This document shows, piece after piece, positions 1-6,542 of a stretch of 8,224 nucleotides of DNA. The stretch is from Acetobacteraceae bacterium (GTDB lineage: Bacteria; Pseudomonadota; Alphaproteobacteria; Acetobacterales; Acetobacteraceae). Numbering within the stretch: the stretch's first letter is position 1; the number at the start of each line of letters is the position of its first letter. Location: positions 1 through 8,224 of the forward strand of contig DAICYU010000141.1 of the NCBI GenBank assembly GCA_027311485.1. The letters run 5' to 3'. The position numbers and the translations under genes are program-made. The notes under the pieces were generated by a model. It made no database searches. It worked only from the letters and a program-made list of their open reading frames with translations, and had not been told where the DNA came from.

Positions 1-362
1 GTGCGCTTGTAGTCGCCGCTGACGACCGTGCGGGCGCCCTTGTATTCCATCGCCACCTGGGCACTGCCGAGAACATGGCCAGCCGGGCTGAGCCAGACCG
101 TCACGTCGCCGATTCGAACAGGCTCATGCCAGCCCAGTGCCTGTTGCGACTCGCCGGCGTTTTCGGCGCCCAGCCGCGCCCGCATCACCGCCAGCGTATC
201 GGCCGTTGCCAACACGCCGCGGTGGCCAGGCCGGGCATGGTCGGAATGGCCGTGGGTTATAACTGCACGATCGACCGGGCGTACCGGGTCGATGAAGAAT
301 CCACCCGGCTCGCAATACAGGCCCTGCGGCAGCACTTTCAGCCATGTCTCGGGATGCGGCAT
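1..362 (-). CDS. Ligase-associated DNA damage response exonuclease (metallo-beta-lactamase fold), N-terminal part
   Basis: Partial gene: 120 residues are visible, and the 3' end lies beyond position 1. The family is a metal-dependent nuclease of the metallo-beta-lactamase/beta-CASP type, found with an ATP-dependent DNA ligase, an Lhr-core helicase and PdeM. It is a predicted cytoplasmic DNA end-processing enzyme. Directly visible are the N-terminal signature GLYCEPGGFFIDP (residues 14-26), the metal-binding HGHSDH (37-42), the third-motif histidine in GHVLGSAQ (95-102) and the motif-4 aspartate in SGDYKR (115-120). The ATG at 362-360 was chosen because homologues begin just before this point (MPHPETW). 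An in-frame ATG about 84 bases further upstream would add a basic, family-untypical leader inside the neighbouring gene. No clear Shine-Dalgarno precedes the start. The gene is divergent from the TPR genes, 76 bases away. The ligase would be expected next, outside the window. The full catalytic set and true length cannot be judged here. Confidence 0.9.
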   Translation of the reverse strand, partial: MPHPETWLKVLPQGLYCEPGGFFIDPVRPVDRAVITHGHSDHARPGHRGVLATADTLAVMRARLGAENAGESQQALGWHEPVRIGDVTVWLSPAGHVLGSAQVAMEYKGARTVVSGDYKR

Positions 363-402
363 GGGTGCGATGTTGGCGCGCGACCCGTGTTTGACCAGCC
401 TG

Positions 403-432
403 TTGAACCATCTGATGCGCCCCTGATATGAC
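403..432 (+). promoter_or_regulatory. Possible promoter for the TPR-glycosyltransferase pair
   Basis: A TTGAAC box (403-408) is followed after 18 bases by TATGAC (427-432); each matches four of six positions of the sigma-70 consensus. Transcription would begin at about 438-440, essentially on the GTG start at 439, implying a leaderless or nearly leaderless message. This fits the absence of a Shine-Dalgarno there. The match is weak and comes from reading by eye in the 76-base divergent gap. Confidence 0.2.
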
Positions 433-438
433 CGGGCC

Positions 439-1875
439 GTGGACATCGGCATCGAAACGGCGGTGGAGCGGGGTCGCGCCGCCTTCGCCCAGGGCGACCA
501 TGCGGCGGCGGAGGGGCATTTTCAGAACGCCCTGGCGGCCGGGCATGACGATGCCGAACTGCACCATCATATGGGATATCTGGCGCGCGAGCGGGGCGAT
601 TTCGACCTGGCCGCAACCCACTATGTCGCGGCGCTGCGCCACACCCCGTCCGACCCCCACCTGCTCAACAACCTCGGGGAGGCTCGGCGTGCCCAGGGCC
701 TGCTGGCCGAGGCTGTCGCGCTATTCGGCCGGGCACGGACCTTGCTGCCGGATGTGGCGTCGGTCGCGATAAATCTGGGCGCGGCGCTGCTGGCGCTGGG
801 CCGGCCTGATCTGGCCCTGCCGCATCTGGAGCACGCTGTCGCGCTCGAGCCGGGACATCCGGGTGCGCTGGCGGAACAGGCTGCCTGTCTGTGCAGCCTG
901 AACCGCTATCAGGATGCGGTGGCGGTCTACCGCCAGACCTATCGCCTGCATCCAGCGGCGAATGAGGCCCGCTACCTGGAAGCGCTCGCGCTGCTGGCAC
1001 TGGGCGACTTTGAGAATGGCTGGCGGAAGCACGAAGTTCGCTGGTACAGCCGTCTGGGCGAAGAGCAGCGCCGCGTCGCGCCTGGTCCGTACTGGCTGGG
1101 TGACGACGCCCTGACCGGACGCACCATCCTGGTGCACGCGGAACAAGGCTATGGCGACACCATCCAGTTCTTGCGCTACCGCCCGCTGCTACAGCAACGG
1201 GCAGGCCGGGTGATCCTGGAGGTGCCGCCACTGCTGAAGCCGCTGCTGGCCGGAACCGAGGACGTCTTTGCGCGGGGCGAGACCTTGCCGGCCTATGACA
1301 CCCACTGCTCCTTCATGAGCCTGCCGCGTGCGTTTCGCACCAAACTGACGACCGTTCCGGCCAGTGTGCCGTACCTGACCGTGCCGCCAGACCGGCTTGC
1401 GGCGTGGCGCGCGCGGCTTGGGTCGGGCGACGGGCGCCGGCGAGTCGCCGTGGCTTGGACGGGGACCAGCGCGATCTGGAACAGATCGATTCCCCTGCGG
1501 CTGCTGGCGCCGCTGTTCGCCCGCCCGGATTGCGAATTCCATGTGGTGCAAACGAATATGGAGGTCGGCGACCACGATTTTCTGCGCGGGATACCGCACG
1601 TCATCGACCACAGTGCGGCACTGGCAGATTTCGCCGACAGCGCCGCGATCGTCGCGTTGATGGATCAGGTGATCACCGTTGACACCGCATTGGCACATGT
1701 GGGCGGGGCACTGGCGCGGCCGACCTGGATCATGCTGCCGTTCGGCGCCGATTACCGCTGGCTGACCAACGGTTCAACGACTGCCTGGTACCCGACCGTA
1801 CGCCTGTTCCGCCAACCAGCCTTGCGGGCCTGGCCGCAGGTTTTGACGGCGATCGACCACGCCCTGTCTGCATGA
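439..1875 (+). CDS. TPR-repeat protein with C-terminal GT-B glycosyltransferase-like domain (first paralogue)
   Basis: 478 residues. Residues about 4-200 form five to six tetratricopeptide repeats of about 34 residues, such as the units around 38-71 and 72-105, a helical protein-binding scaffold. Residues about 215-478 resemble the GT-B fold of ADP-heptose:LPS heptosyltransferases (family 9) and the TPR-plus-GT architecture of O-GlcNAc transferases. Motifs shared with the next gene are EQGYGD (235-240), AVAWTG (337-342), VDTALAH (414-420) and a late WYPTVRLFRQ. The nucleotide-sugar donor and the acceptor cannot be deduced; a cytoplasmic role in envelope sugar or protein glycosylation is inference. 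There is no signal peptide or membrane segment. GTG 439 is the first start codon after an in-frame stop at 424-426, with no obvious ribosome site. The stop overlaps the next start by 4 bases, so translation is probably coupled. Oddly, the NPxH-type loop after VAW[ST]G, kept in the second copy, is replaced by the shorter TSAIWNRS. Confidence 0.85.
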   Translation: MDIGIETAVERGRAAFAQGDHAAAEGHFQNALAAGHDDAELHHHMGYLARERGDFDLAATHYVAALRHTPSDPHLLNNLGEARRAQGLLAEAVALFGRARTLLPDVASVAINLGAALLALGRPDLALPHLEHAVALEPGHPGALAEQAACLCSLNRYQDAVAVYRQTYRLHPAANEARYLEALALLALGDFENGWRKHEVRWYSRLGEEQRRVAPGPYWLGDDALTGRTILVHAEQGYGDTIQFLRYRPLLQQRAGRVILEVPPLLKPLLAGTEDVFARGETLPAYDTHCSFMSLPRAFRTKLTTVPASVPYLTVPPDRLAAWRARLGSGDGRRRVAVAWTGTSAIWNRSIPLRLLAPLFARPDCEFHVVQTNMEVGDHDFLRGIPHVIDHSAALADFADSAAIVALMDQVITVDTALAHVGGALARPTWIMLPFGADYRWLTNGSTTAWYPTVRLFRQPALRAWPQVLTAIDHALSA

Positions 1876-3143
1876 CACCCTATACCCGTGCGCTGTTTGA
1901 GGCCGCGGCGCCGTTGGTTGAGGACAGCCGATATGCGGAGGCCATCGCCGTGCTGAACCTGGCGATCGCGGCCGATGCCGCCGAACCGTTCCTGCACTAC
2001 GCACTTGGCAACTGCCAGCTCAAGGCTGGCCAACCCGAGGACGCGCAGCAGTCGTTGACACTCGCGACGCGACTGGATCCGCTGCGCGCCGAACCGTTCA
2101 ATGACCTGGCCGCGGCGCTGTTCGTCCTGAAGCGCGACGCCGAAGCACTGGCCTGCTTGCAACGCTGCCTTACCTTGGAACCCGGGCTGCCCGAGGCGGT
2201 GGAAACCGACGCGATCTGGCTGCTGCGTTACGGGCGGCTCCGGGAAGGCTGGCGCCGCTACGAAGCGCGGTTCCGGACGCGCGCGAATCGGCACCTACGG
2301 CGGCCGTTCACGCAGCCCGTCTGGCAGGGCGAGCCGCTGCACGGACGGACGATCCTGCTGCATGTGGAGCAGGGGCTGGGCGATGCGATGCAATTCGTGC
2401 GGTATGCCCCTCCGGTCGCAGCCCGGGGCGGCCGGGTGGTGTTGCAGGCGTACGCGCAGGTCACGCCGCTCATGCGCACCCTGCCTGGGGTCGCGCAGGT
2501 GATCACTGAGGACGAGGCTCCGCCGCCGTTCGACGTGCATTGCCCGCTGATGAGCCTGCCGCTGGTGTTCGACACCGACCTGGACAGTATCCCCGCAACG
2601 GTGCCCTACCTGACGGTGCCGGCGGACCGGCAGGCAGCATGGCGGCGGCGTCTGGGGCCGGCGGGCGGTTTTCGCGTCGGTGTTGCATGGTCGGGCAATC
2701 CGCGCCACCGCGACGATGCCCGGCGCAGCGTGCCCCTGGCGGTGTTCAAGACCCTGCTGGCCGAACGGCCGGACGTCGAGTTCCATGTGTGCCAGTCGCC
2801 AGTGCGGCCGGATGATGCGGCGGTGCTGGCGGCGATGCCGCATGTGCGCAACCATGCCGGCCTGCTGCAGGATTTCGGCGATACCGGGGCACTGCTGTCG
2901 CTGATGGACCTGGTGATTACCGTCGATACCTCCGTGGCGCACGCGGCCGGGGCACTGGGCCGGCCGGTGTGGCTGCTGCTGGCGCAGCTGGCGGATTGGC
3001 GATGGCTGCTGGAGCGGGCGGACAGCCCATGGTACCCGACGATGCGGCTATTCCGGCAGGCGGAGATGGGGGATTGGGCCGGTGTGCTGGCCGATGTGGC
3101 GACGCGGTTGCGGGACTTGACGGGGGTGAACTACGGGATGTGA
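1872..3143 (+). CDS. TPR-repeat protein with C-terminal GT-B glycosyltransferase-like domain (second paralogue)
   Basis: 423 residues, with the same architecture as the preceding gene but roughly one TPR shorter. Residues about 1-137 hold three to four TPR units ending in the conserved GRLREGWRRYEARF stretch. Residues about 150-423 form the family 9-like GT-B domain. Visible conserved elements are EQGLGD (166-171), VAWSGNPRH (271-279) followed by a DD..RRS loop, VDTSVAH (351-357), the WRWLLERADSPWYP stretch and MRLFRQ. These are the usual signatures of TPR-containing glycosyltransferase-like proteins common in Alphaproteobacteria. The donor sugar and the target are unknown. The start ATG at 1872 overlaps the upstream stop as ATGA, the pattern of translational coupling in a two-gene operon. 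Alignment with the upstream protein is continuous from the last TPR to the C-terminus, so the pair arose by duplication and has diverged widely. No signal peptide or membrane segment is seen. Confidence 0.87.
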   Translation: MTPYTRALFEAAAPLVEDSRYAEAIAVLNLAIAADAAEPFLHYALGNCQLKAGQPEDAQQSLTLATRLDPLRAEPFNDLAAALFVLKRDAEALACLQRCLTLEPGLPEAVETDAIWLLRYGRLREGWRRYEARFRTRANRHLRRPFTQPVWQGEPLHGRTILLHVEQGLGDAMQFVRYAPPVAARGGRVVLQAYAQVTPLMRTLPGVAQVITEDEAPPPFDVHCPLMSLPLVFDTDLDSIPATVPYLTVPADRQAAWRRRLGPAGGFRVGVAWSGNPRHRDDARRSVPLAVFKTLLAERPDVEFHVCQSPVRPDDAAVLAAMPHVRNHAGLLQDFGDTGALLSLMDLVITVDTSVAHAAGALGRPVWLLLAQLADWRWLLERADSPWYPTMRLFRQAEMGDWAGVLADVATRLRDLTGVNYGM

Positions 3144-3173
3144 CGGGGGGAACGATACGACCTGACTCCGGTC

Positions 3174-3202
3174 TTGCCACCCGGTGCTCCACCCGCCATA
3201 CC
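3174..3202 (+). promoter_or_regulatory. Possible promoter for the helicase-pdeM operon
   Basis: TTGCCA (3174-3179, five of six positions of the -35 consensus) is followed after 17 bases by CATACC (3197-3202, only three of six for the -10). Predicted initiation at about 3209 falls just ahead of the ATG at 3211, and no Shine-Dalgarno is visible. If real, it excludes the alternative GTG at 3184, which would lie upstream of the transcript. The -10 is poor, so this is tentative; read-through from the TPR genes 67 bases upstream is the alternative. Confidence 0.2.
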
Positions 3203-3210
3203 TTCACGCC

Positions 3211-5757
3211 ATGGCAGGAACATTGCCGGAACCATTTGCCGCCTGGTTCGCTGCCCAGGGCTGGAGCCCCCGGCCCCACCAGCTTGCCATGCTGGACGCC
3301 GCCCGCGCGAATGAAAGCGTTCTGCTGATTGCCCCGACCGGTGGCGGCAAAACCCTTGCCGGCTTCCTGCCCAGCCTCGTTGCCCTGGCGGAAAACCCGT
3401 CGCCGGGACTGCATACGCTTTACGTGTCGCCGCTGAAGGCGTTGGCCACGGACATTGCGCGCAATTTGACCCGACCGGTGCAGGACATGCGGCTGCCGAT
3501 CAGCATTGAGGCGCGTACCGGCGATACCCCGGCGAACCGGCGCGCACGGCAGAAGGCGGCGCCGCCACATATCCTGCTGACGACACCGGAAAGCCTCGCT
3601 GTCCTGATCTCCCTGCCCGATGCCCCTGCCCTGTTCGCAGGCCTGTCCTGCATCATCATGGATGAGGTGCATGCCCTGGCGGGCACCAAGCGGGGGGACC
3701 AGTTGGCGTTGTGCGTCGCCCGCCTGCGCGCCCTGGCGCCGCGGGTGCGCTGCGTCGGCCTATCGGCGACGGTCGCACATCCCGATGCCATCCAGGCCTA
3801 TGCCGGCGCGTCCCGCCGTATCGACGTCGCTGATGGCGCCCCGCCCGCGTTGCAGATGGCCCTGCCAGCCGGCCGGCTGTCCTGGTCCGGCCATATGGGG
3901 CTGGAGGCCGCGCCGCAGGTCATGGCGCTGATCAGGGACGCCGGCATGACCATCGTCTTCGTCAATACGCGCGCCCAGGCGGAGCTCATGTTCCAGGCGC
4001 TCTGGAAGCTGAACGAGGCGACGTTGCCGATCGCGCTGCACCACGGCTCTCTGGAGGTCGAGCAGCGCCGCAGGGTGGAGGCGGCGATGGCGGCCGGCAG
4101 CCTGAAGGCCGTCGTGGCAACATCGTCGCTGGACCTGGGCATCGACTGGGGCGGCGTCGATCAGGTAATCCAGGTCGGCGCGCCGAAGGGTGTGTCGCGC
4201 CTGCTGCAACGGGTCGGCCGAGCAAATCACCGGATGGACGAACCATCTCAGGCGATTCTGGTGCCGGCCAACCGGTTTGAGGTGCTGGAGTGTGAGGCCG
4301 CGATCCTCGGCGTCGGTGCTCGGGAACTGGATGGCGATCCGCCGCGGCCGGGCGGGTTGGACGTGCTGGCCCAGCATCTGGCCGGGCTGGCGTGCAGCGC
4401 GCCGTTCCATCCCGATGACGTCTATACGGAAACCGTTTCCGCCGCGCCCTACGCCGGCCTGTCACGCCAGGACTTCGACGACGTGCTGCGCTTCGTCGAG
4501 GACGGCGGCTACGCCCTGTCCGCCTACGACCAGTGGAAGAAGCTGTTCCGCGACAGCGAGGGACGTATCCATATCCGTAATGCCCGCACCGCCGCGCTGC
4601 ACCGCATGAACATCGGCACGATCGTCGAGGCGCCGGTGCTCAAGGTCCGTCTTGTCGGCAAGCGCGCCTTCGGCCCGACATTGGGAGAGGTCGAAGAATA
4701 TTTCGTCAACATGCTCCGCCCCGGCGATACCTTCATGTTCGCCGGCCGGCTGCTGCGCTTCCTTCGCCTGCGTGAAAACGTTGTTGAATGCGTCGAAGGC
4801 GGCGACGGGGACCCGATGGTGCCCGCCTATGCCGGCGGCCGGCTGCCGCTGACCACCAACCTGGCCGACCGGGTCCGTACGATGCTGCAGTCGCCGGAAA
4901 CCTGGCACCTGTTTCCCGATCAGGTGCATGACTGGTTGCAGTTGCAACGGAAAGTCTCACGCCTGCCGGGACGAAATGATCTTCTGGTAGAAACCTTCCC
5001 GCGTGGCGACCGCTGGTATCTGGTGGCGTATTGTTTCGAAGGCCGCAACGCGCACCAGACGCTGGGCATGCTGATCACCCGCCGCATGGAACGCGCCGGC
5101 TATGCGCCGTTGGGTTTCGTCGCCACCGACTACGTTTTGGGGGTCTGGTCCGCCAACCGCCCCACCGATATCCCTACCCTGTTCGACCAGGACATGCTCG
5201 GCGATGACCTGGAAGCCTGGATGGCGGAAAGTTCCATGCTGAAACGTACCTTCCGCAACGTCTCGGTAATCGCCGGGCTGATCCAGCGCAACCAGCCCGG
5301 CGCGGACAAGACCCGCAAGCAGGTGACAATCAACAGCGACCTGATCTACGACGTCCTGCGTCGCCACCAGCCGGACCATATCCTGCTGCGTGCCACCCGC
5401 GCCGACGCGGCCTCCGGCCTGACCGATGTCGGCCGTCTGGCGGGGATGCTGGCGCGGGCGAAGGGGTGTATCGTGCACATGGTGCTGTCGCGGGTCTCGC
5501 CACTGGCGGTGCCGGTACTTCTGGATATTGGACGGGAAAGCGTGCGTACAGACCACGACGAGGATGCCCTGTTGGCCGAGGCCGAAGCCATGATCGCCGA
5601 AGCCACTGGTGAACCCACTGGTGAAGCCGATCCACCGCTGCCTGAGGCCAGGCATGTTCCCGCCGTGCTGCGGCCGAACCTGACGCGCCGGTCCAGCAGT
5701 GGCGCCCAGTTGACCCGCACGAAACCGCAACGACGCCAGCGCGACCTGTTCTCGTGA
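3211..5757 (+). CDS. Ligase-associated DNA damage response DEXH-box helicase (Lhr-core type)
   Basis: 848 residues, close to the family's usual length plus a tail. It is a superfamily 2 ATP-dependent DNA helicase of the Lhr-core group; characterised relatives translocate 3' to 5' on single-stranded DNA. RecA domain 1 shows the Q-motif RPHQ (ending Q24), Walker A APTGGGKT (41-48), DEVH (151-154) and SAT (185-187). RecA domain 2 shows IVFVNTR (248-254), SSLDLGID (305-312) and the arginine-finger motif QRVGRANH (333-340). A winged-helix region (roughly 390-480) and the Lhr-core C-terminal domain (to about 790) follow. The last 50 or so residues are a low-complexity, basic, proline-rich tail ending QRDLFS, a possible clamp-binding peptide. 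ATG 3211 is preferred because homologues start just before LPEPFAAWF; an in-frame GTG at 3184 would add nine residues. The stop overlaps the pdeM start by 4 bases, indicating an operon. All catalytic motifs are intact. Confidence 0.95.
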   Translation: MAGTLPEPFAAWFAAQGWSPRPHQLAMLDAARANESVLLIAPTGGGKTLAGFLPSLVALAENPSPGLHTLYVSPLKALATDIARNLTRPVQDMRLPISIEARTGDTPANRRARQKAAPPHILLTTPESLAVLISLPDAPALFAGLSCIIMDEVHALAGTKRGDQLALCVARLRALAPRVRCVGLSATVAHPDAIQAYAGASRRIDVADGAPPALQMALPAGRLSWSGHMGLEAAPQVMALIRDAGMTIVFVNTRAQAELMFQALWKLNEATLPIALHHGSLEVEQRRRVEAAMAAGSLKAVVATSSLDLGIDWGGVDQVIQVGAPKGVSRLLQRVGRANHRMDEPSQAILVPANRFEVLECEAAILGVGARELDGDPPRPGGLDVLAQHLAGLACSAPFHPDDVYTETVSAAPYAGLSRQDFDDVLRFVEDGGYALSAYDQWKKLFRDSEGRIHIRNARTAALHRMNIGTIVEAPVLKVRLVGKRAFGPTLGEVEEYFVNMLRPGDTFMFAGRLLRFLRLRENVVECVEGGDGDPMVPAYAGGRLPLTTNLADRVRTMLQSPETWHLFPDQVHDWLQLQRKVSRLPGRNDLLVETFPRGDRWYLVAYCFEGRNAHQTLGMLITRRMERAGYAPLGFVATDYVLGVWSANRPTDIPTLFDQDMLGDDLEAWMAESSMLKRTFRNVSVIAGLIQRNQPGADKTRKQVTINSDLIYDVLRRHQPDHILLRATRADAASGLTDVGRLAGMLARAKGCIVHMVLSRVSPLAVPVLLDIGRESVRTDHDEDALLAEAEAMIAEATGEPTGEADPPLPEARHVPAVLRPNLTRRSSSGAQLTRTKPQRRQRDLFS
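5605..5628 (+). repeat. 12-base imperfect tandem repeat inside the helicase gene
   Basis: Two adjacent 12-base units, ACTGGTGAACCC and ACTGGTGAAGCC, differ at one base. They are in frame and encode TGEP-TGEA at about residues 799-806 of the helicase, at the junction between the folded C-terminal domain and the basic tail. This looks like a recent in-frame slippage duplication in a flexible linker. Confidence 0.75.
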
Positions 5758-6470
5758 CCGCGGCGGCCCCTGTGCATCTGGCCGGGCAGCGGCTGATGCT
5801 CGATCCCATGGGCGCGGTGTTCTGGGCCGAACGGCGATTGCTGGCGGTTTCGGACCTGCATCTGGAAAAAGGATCGTCGTTCGCCCGCAAGGGCATGCTG
5901 CTGCCGCCGTGGGACACGCATGCGACGCTGGACCGCCTGACGCTGCTGCTGCGCCGCTGGGCGCCGGACACGGTGGTGGCGCTGGGTGATTCGTTCCACG
6001 ACAGCGACGGATGCGGCCGCCTGCCCGTGACCGAGCAGCAGCGGCTGCACGCAATGACCCGCGCACATCGGTTCGTCTGGGTGTTGGGCAACCACGATCC
6101 CAAACCGCCGGAAGGGCTGGGCGGCGACTGGACGGAAGAATTCAACGACGGACTGATCACCTTCCGGCATCAGGCCGTGATGAAGGCGGCTGTGGGCGAG
6201 ATCGTCGGTCATCACCACCCGAAAGCCACCATCCCGGCCCGCACCGGGCATGTCTGCCGTCCGTGCTTCGTCTTCGACGGACGGCGCTTGATGATGCCGG
6301 CGTTCGGCGCCTACACCGGCGGGCTGGATGTCCGCGACCCCGCCATCCATCGGCTGTTCCCAAGAGGCAGCCGAGTATTCCTGCTTGGCAAGGAGCGTCT
6401 GTTTACATTCGAAATGGGCGCACCGACACGGCGAACCGCACCCGAACCGGGTCTGTTCGACCGGGTCTGA
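5754..6470 (+). CDS. pdeM: Ligase-associated DNA damage response endonuclease PdeM (metallophosphoesterase)
   Basis: 238 residues. It is a calcineurin-like binuclear metallophosphoesterase; characterised cluster members are manganese-dependent DNA nucleases acting on single-stranded DNA, in the cytoplasm. The metal-binding motifs are all present in order: DLH (34-36), GDSFHD (78-83), GNHD (112-115) and GHHHP (152-156). The family hallmark PAFGAYTGGLD follows near the C-terminus, with the conserved CRPCF stretch before it. The start is the GTG at 5754, overlapping the helicase TGA as GTGA, which implies translational coupling and co-regulation with the helicase. The protein ends EPGLFDRV, which loosely echoes the LF tail of the helicase. 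The downstream gene is convergent, so the operon ends here. Length and motifs are complete, and no sign of decay is seen. Confidence 0.95.
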   Translation: MTAAAPVHLAGQRLMLDPMGAVFWAERRLLAVSDLHLEKGSSFARKGMLLPPWDTHATLDRLTLLLRRWAPDTVVALGDSFHDSDGCGRLPVTEQQRLHAMTRAHRFVWVLGNHDPKPPEGLGGDWTEEFNDGLITFRHQAVMKAAVGEIVGHHHPKATIPARTGHVCRPCFVFDGRRLMMPAFGAYTGGLDVRDPAIHRLFPRGSRVFLLGKERLFTFEMGAPTRRTAPEPGLFDRV

Positions 6471-6542
6471 CCCGCCGCCGCCTGCTCCCGGCCCCGCGCA
6501 CAGTCGAACCGTGTTCCATGATCGCGGCCAGGGTCACCGTTA

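Noticed and set aside
124..660. Minus-strand open frame (178 codons) across the exonuclease start and the first TPR gene
   Set aside because: It is in a different frame from the exonuclease, whose HGHSDH, GHVLGSAQ and SGDYKR motifs settle the real frame. The overlap with the TPR gene is also against it.
3184..3186. GTG at 3184 as the helicase start
   Set aside because: It adds nine residues (MLHPPYLHA) not expected from the family. It has no ribosome site, and the ATG at 3211 fits homologue starts better. It cannot be fully excluded.
2917..3672. Minus-strand open frame (251 codons) spanning the gap between the second TPR gene and the helicase
   Set aside because: It has no recognisable domain, low-complexity Pro/Ala/Ser-rich composition, and overlaps two well-supported genes on the other strand.
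4957..6066. Long minus-strand open frame (369 codons) opposite the helicase and pdeM genes
   Set aside because: It is opposite two genes with complete catalytic motifs. Its translation is rich in Arg, Ala, Pro and Gly with no recognisable domain, the usual shadow of high-GC coding sequence.
6471..6542. Possible terminator in the convergent pdeM-ggt gap
   Set aside because: Only a 5-base stem (CGGGT-CTG-ACCCG at 6462-6474, mostly inside pdeM) and a distant 6-base inverted repeat (TTCGAC 6456-6461 / GTCGAA 6503-6508) were found, with no T-run on either strand. This is not enough to call an intrinsic terminator.
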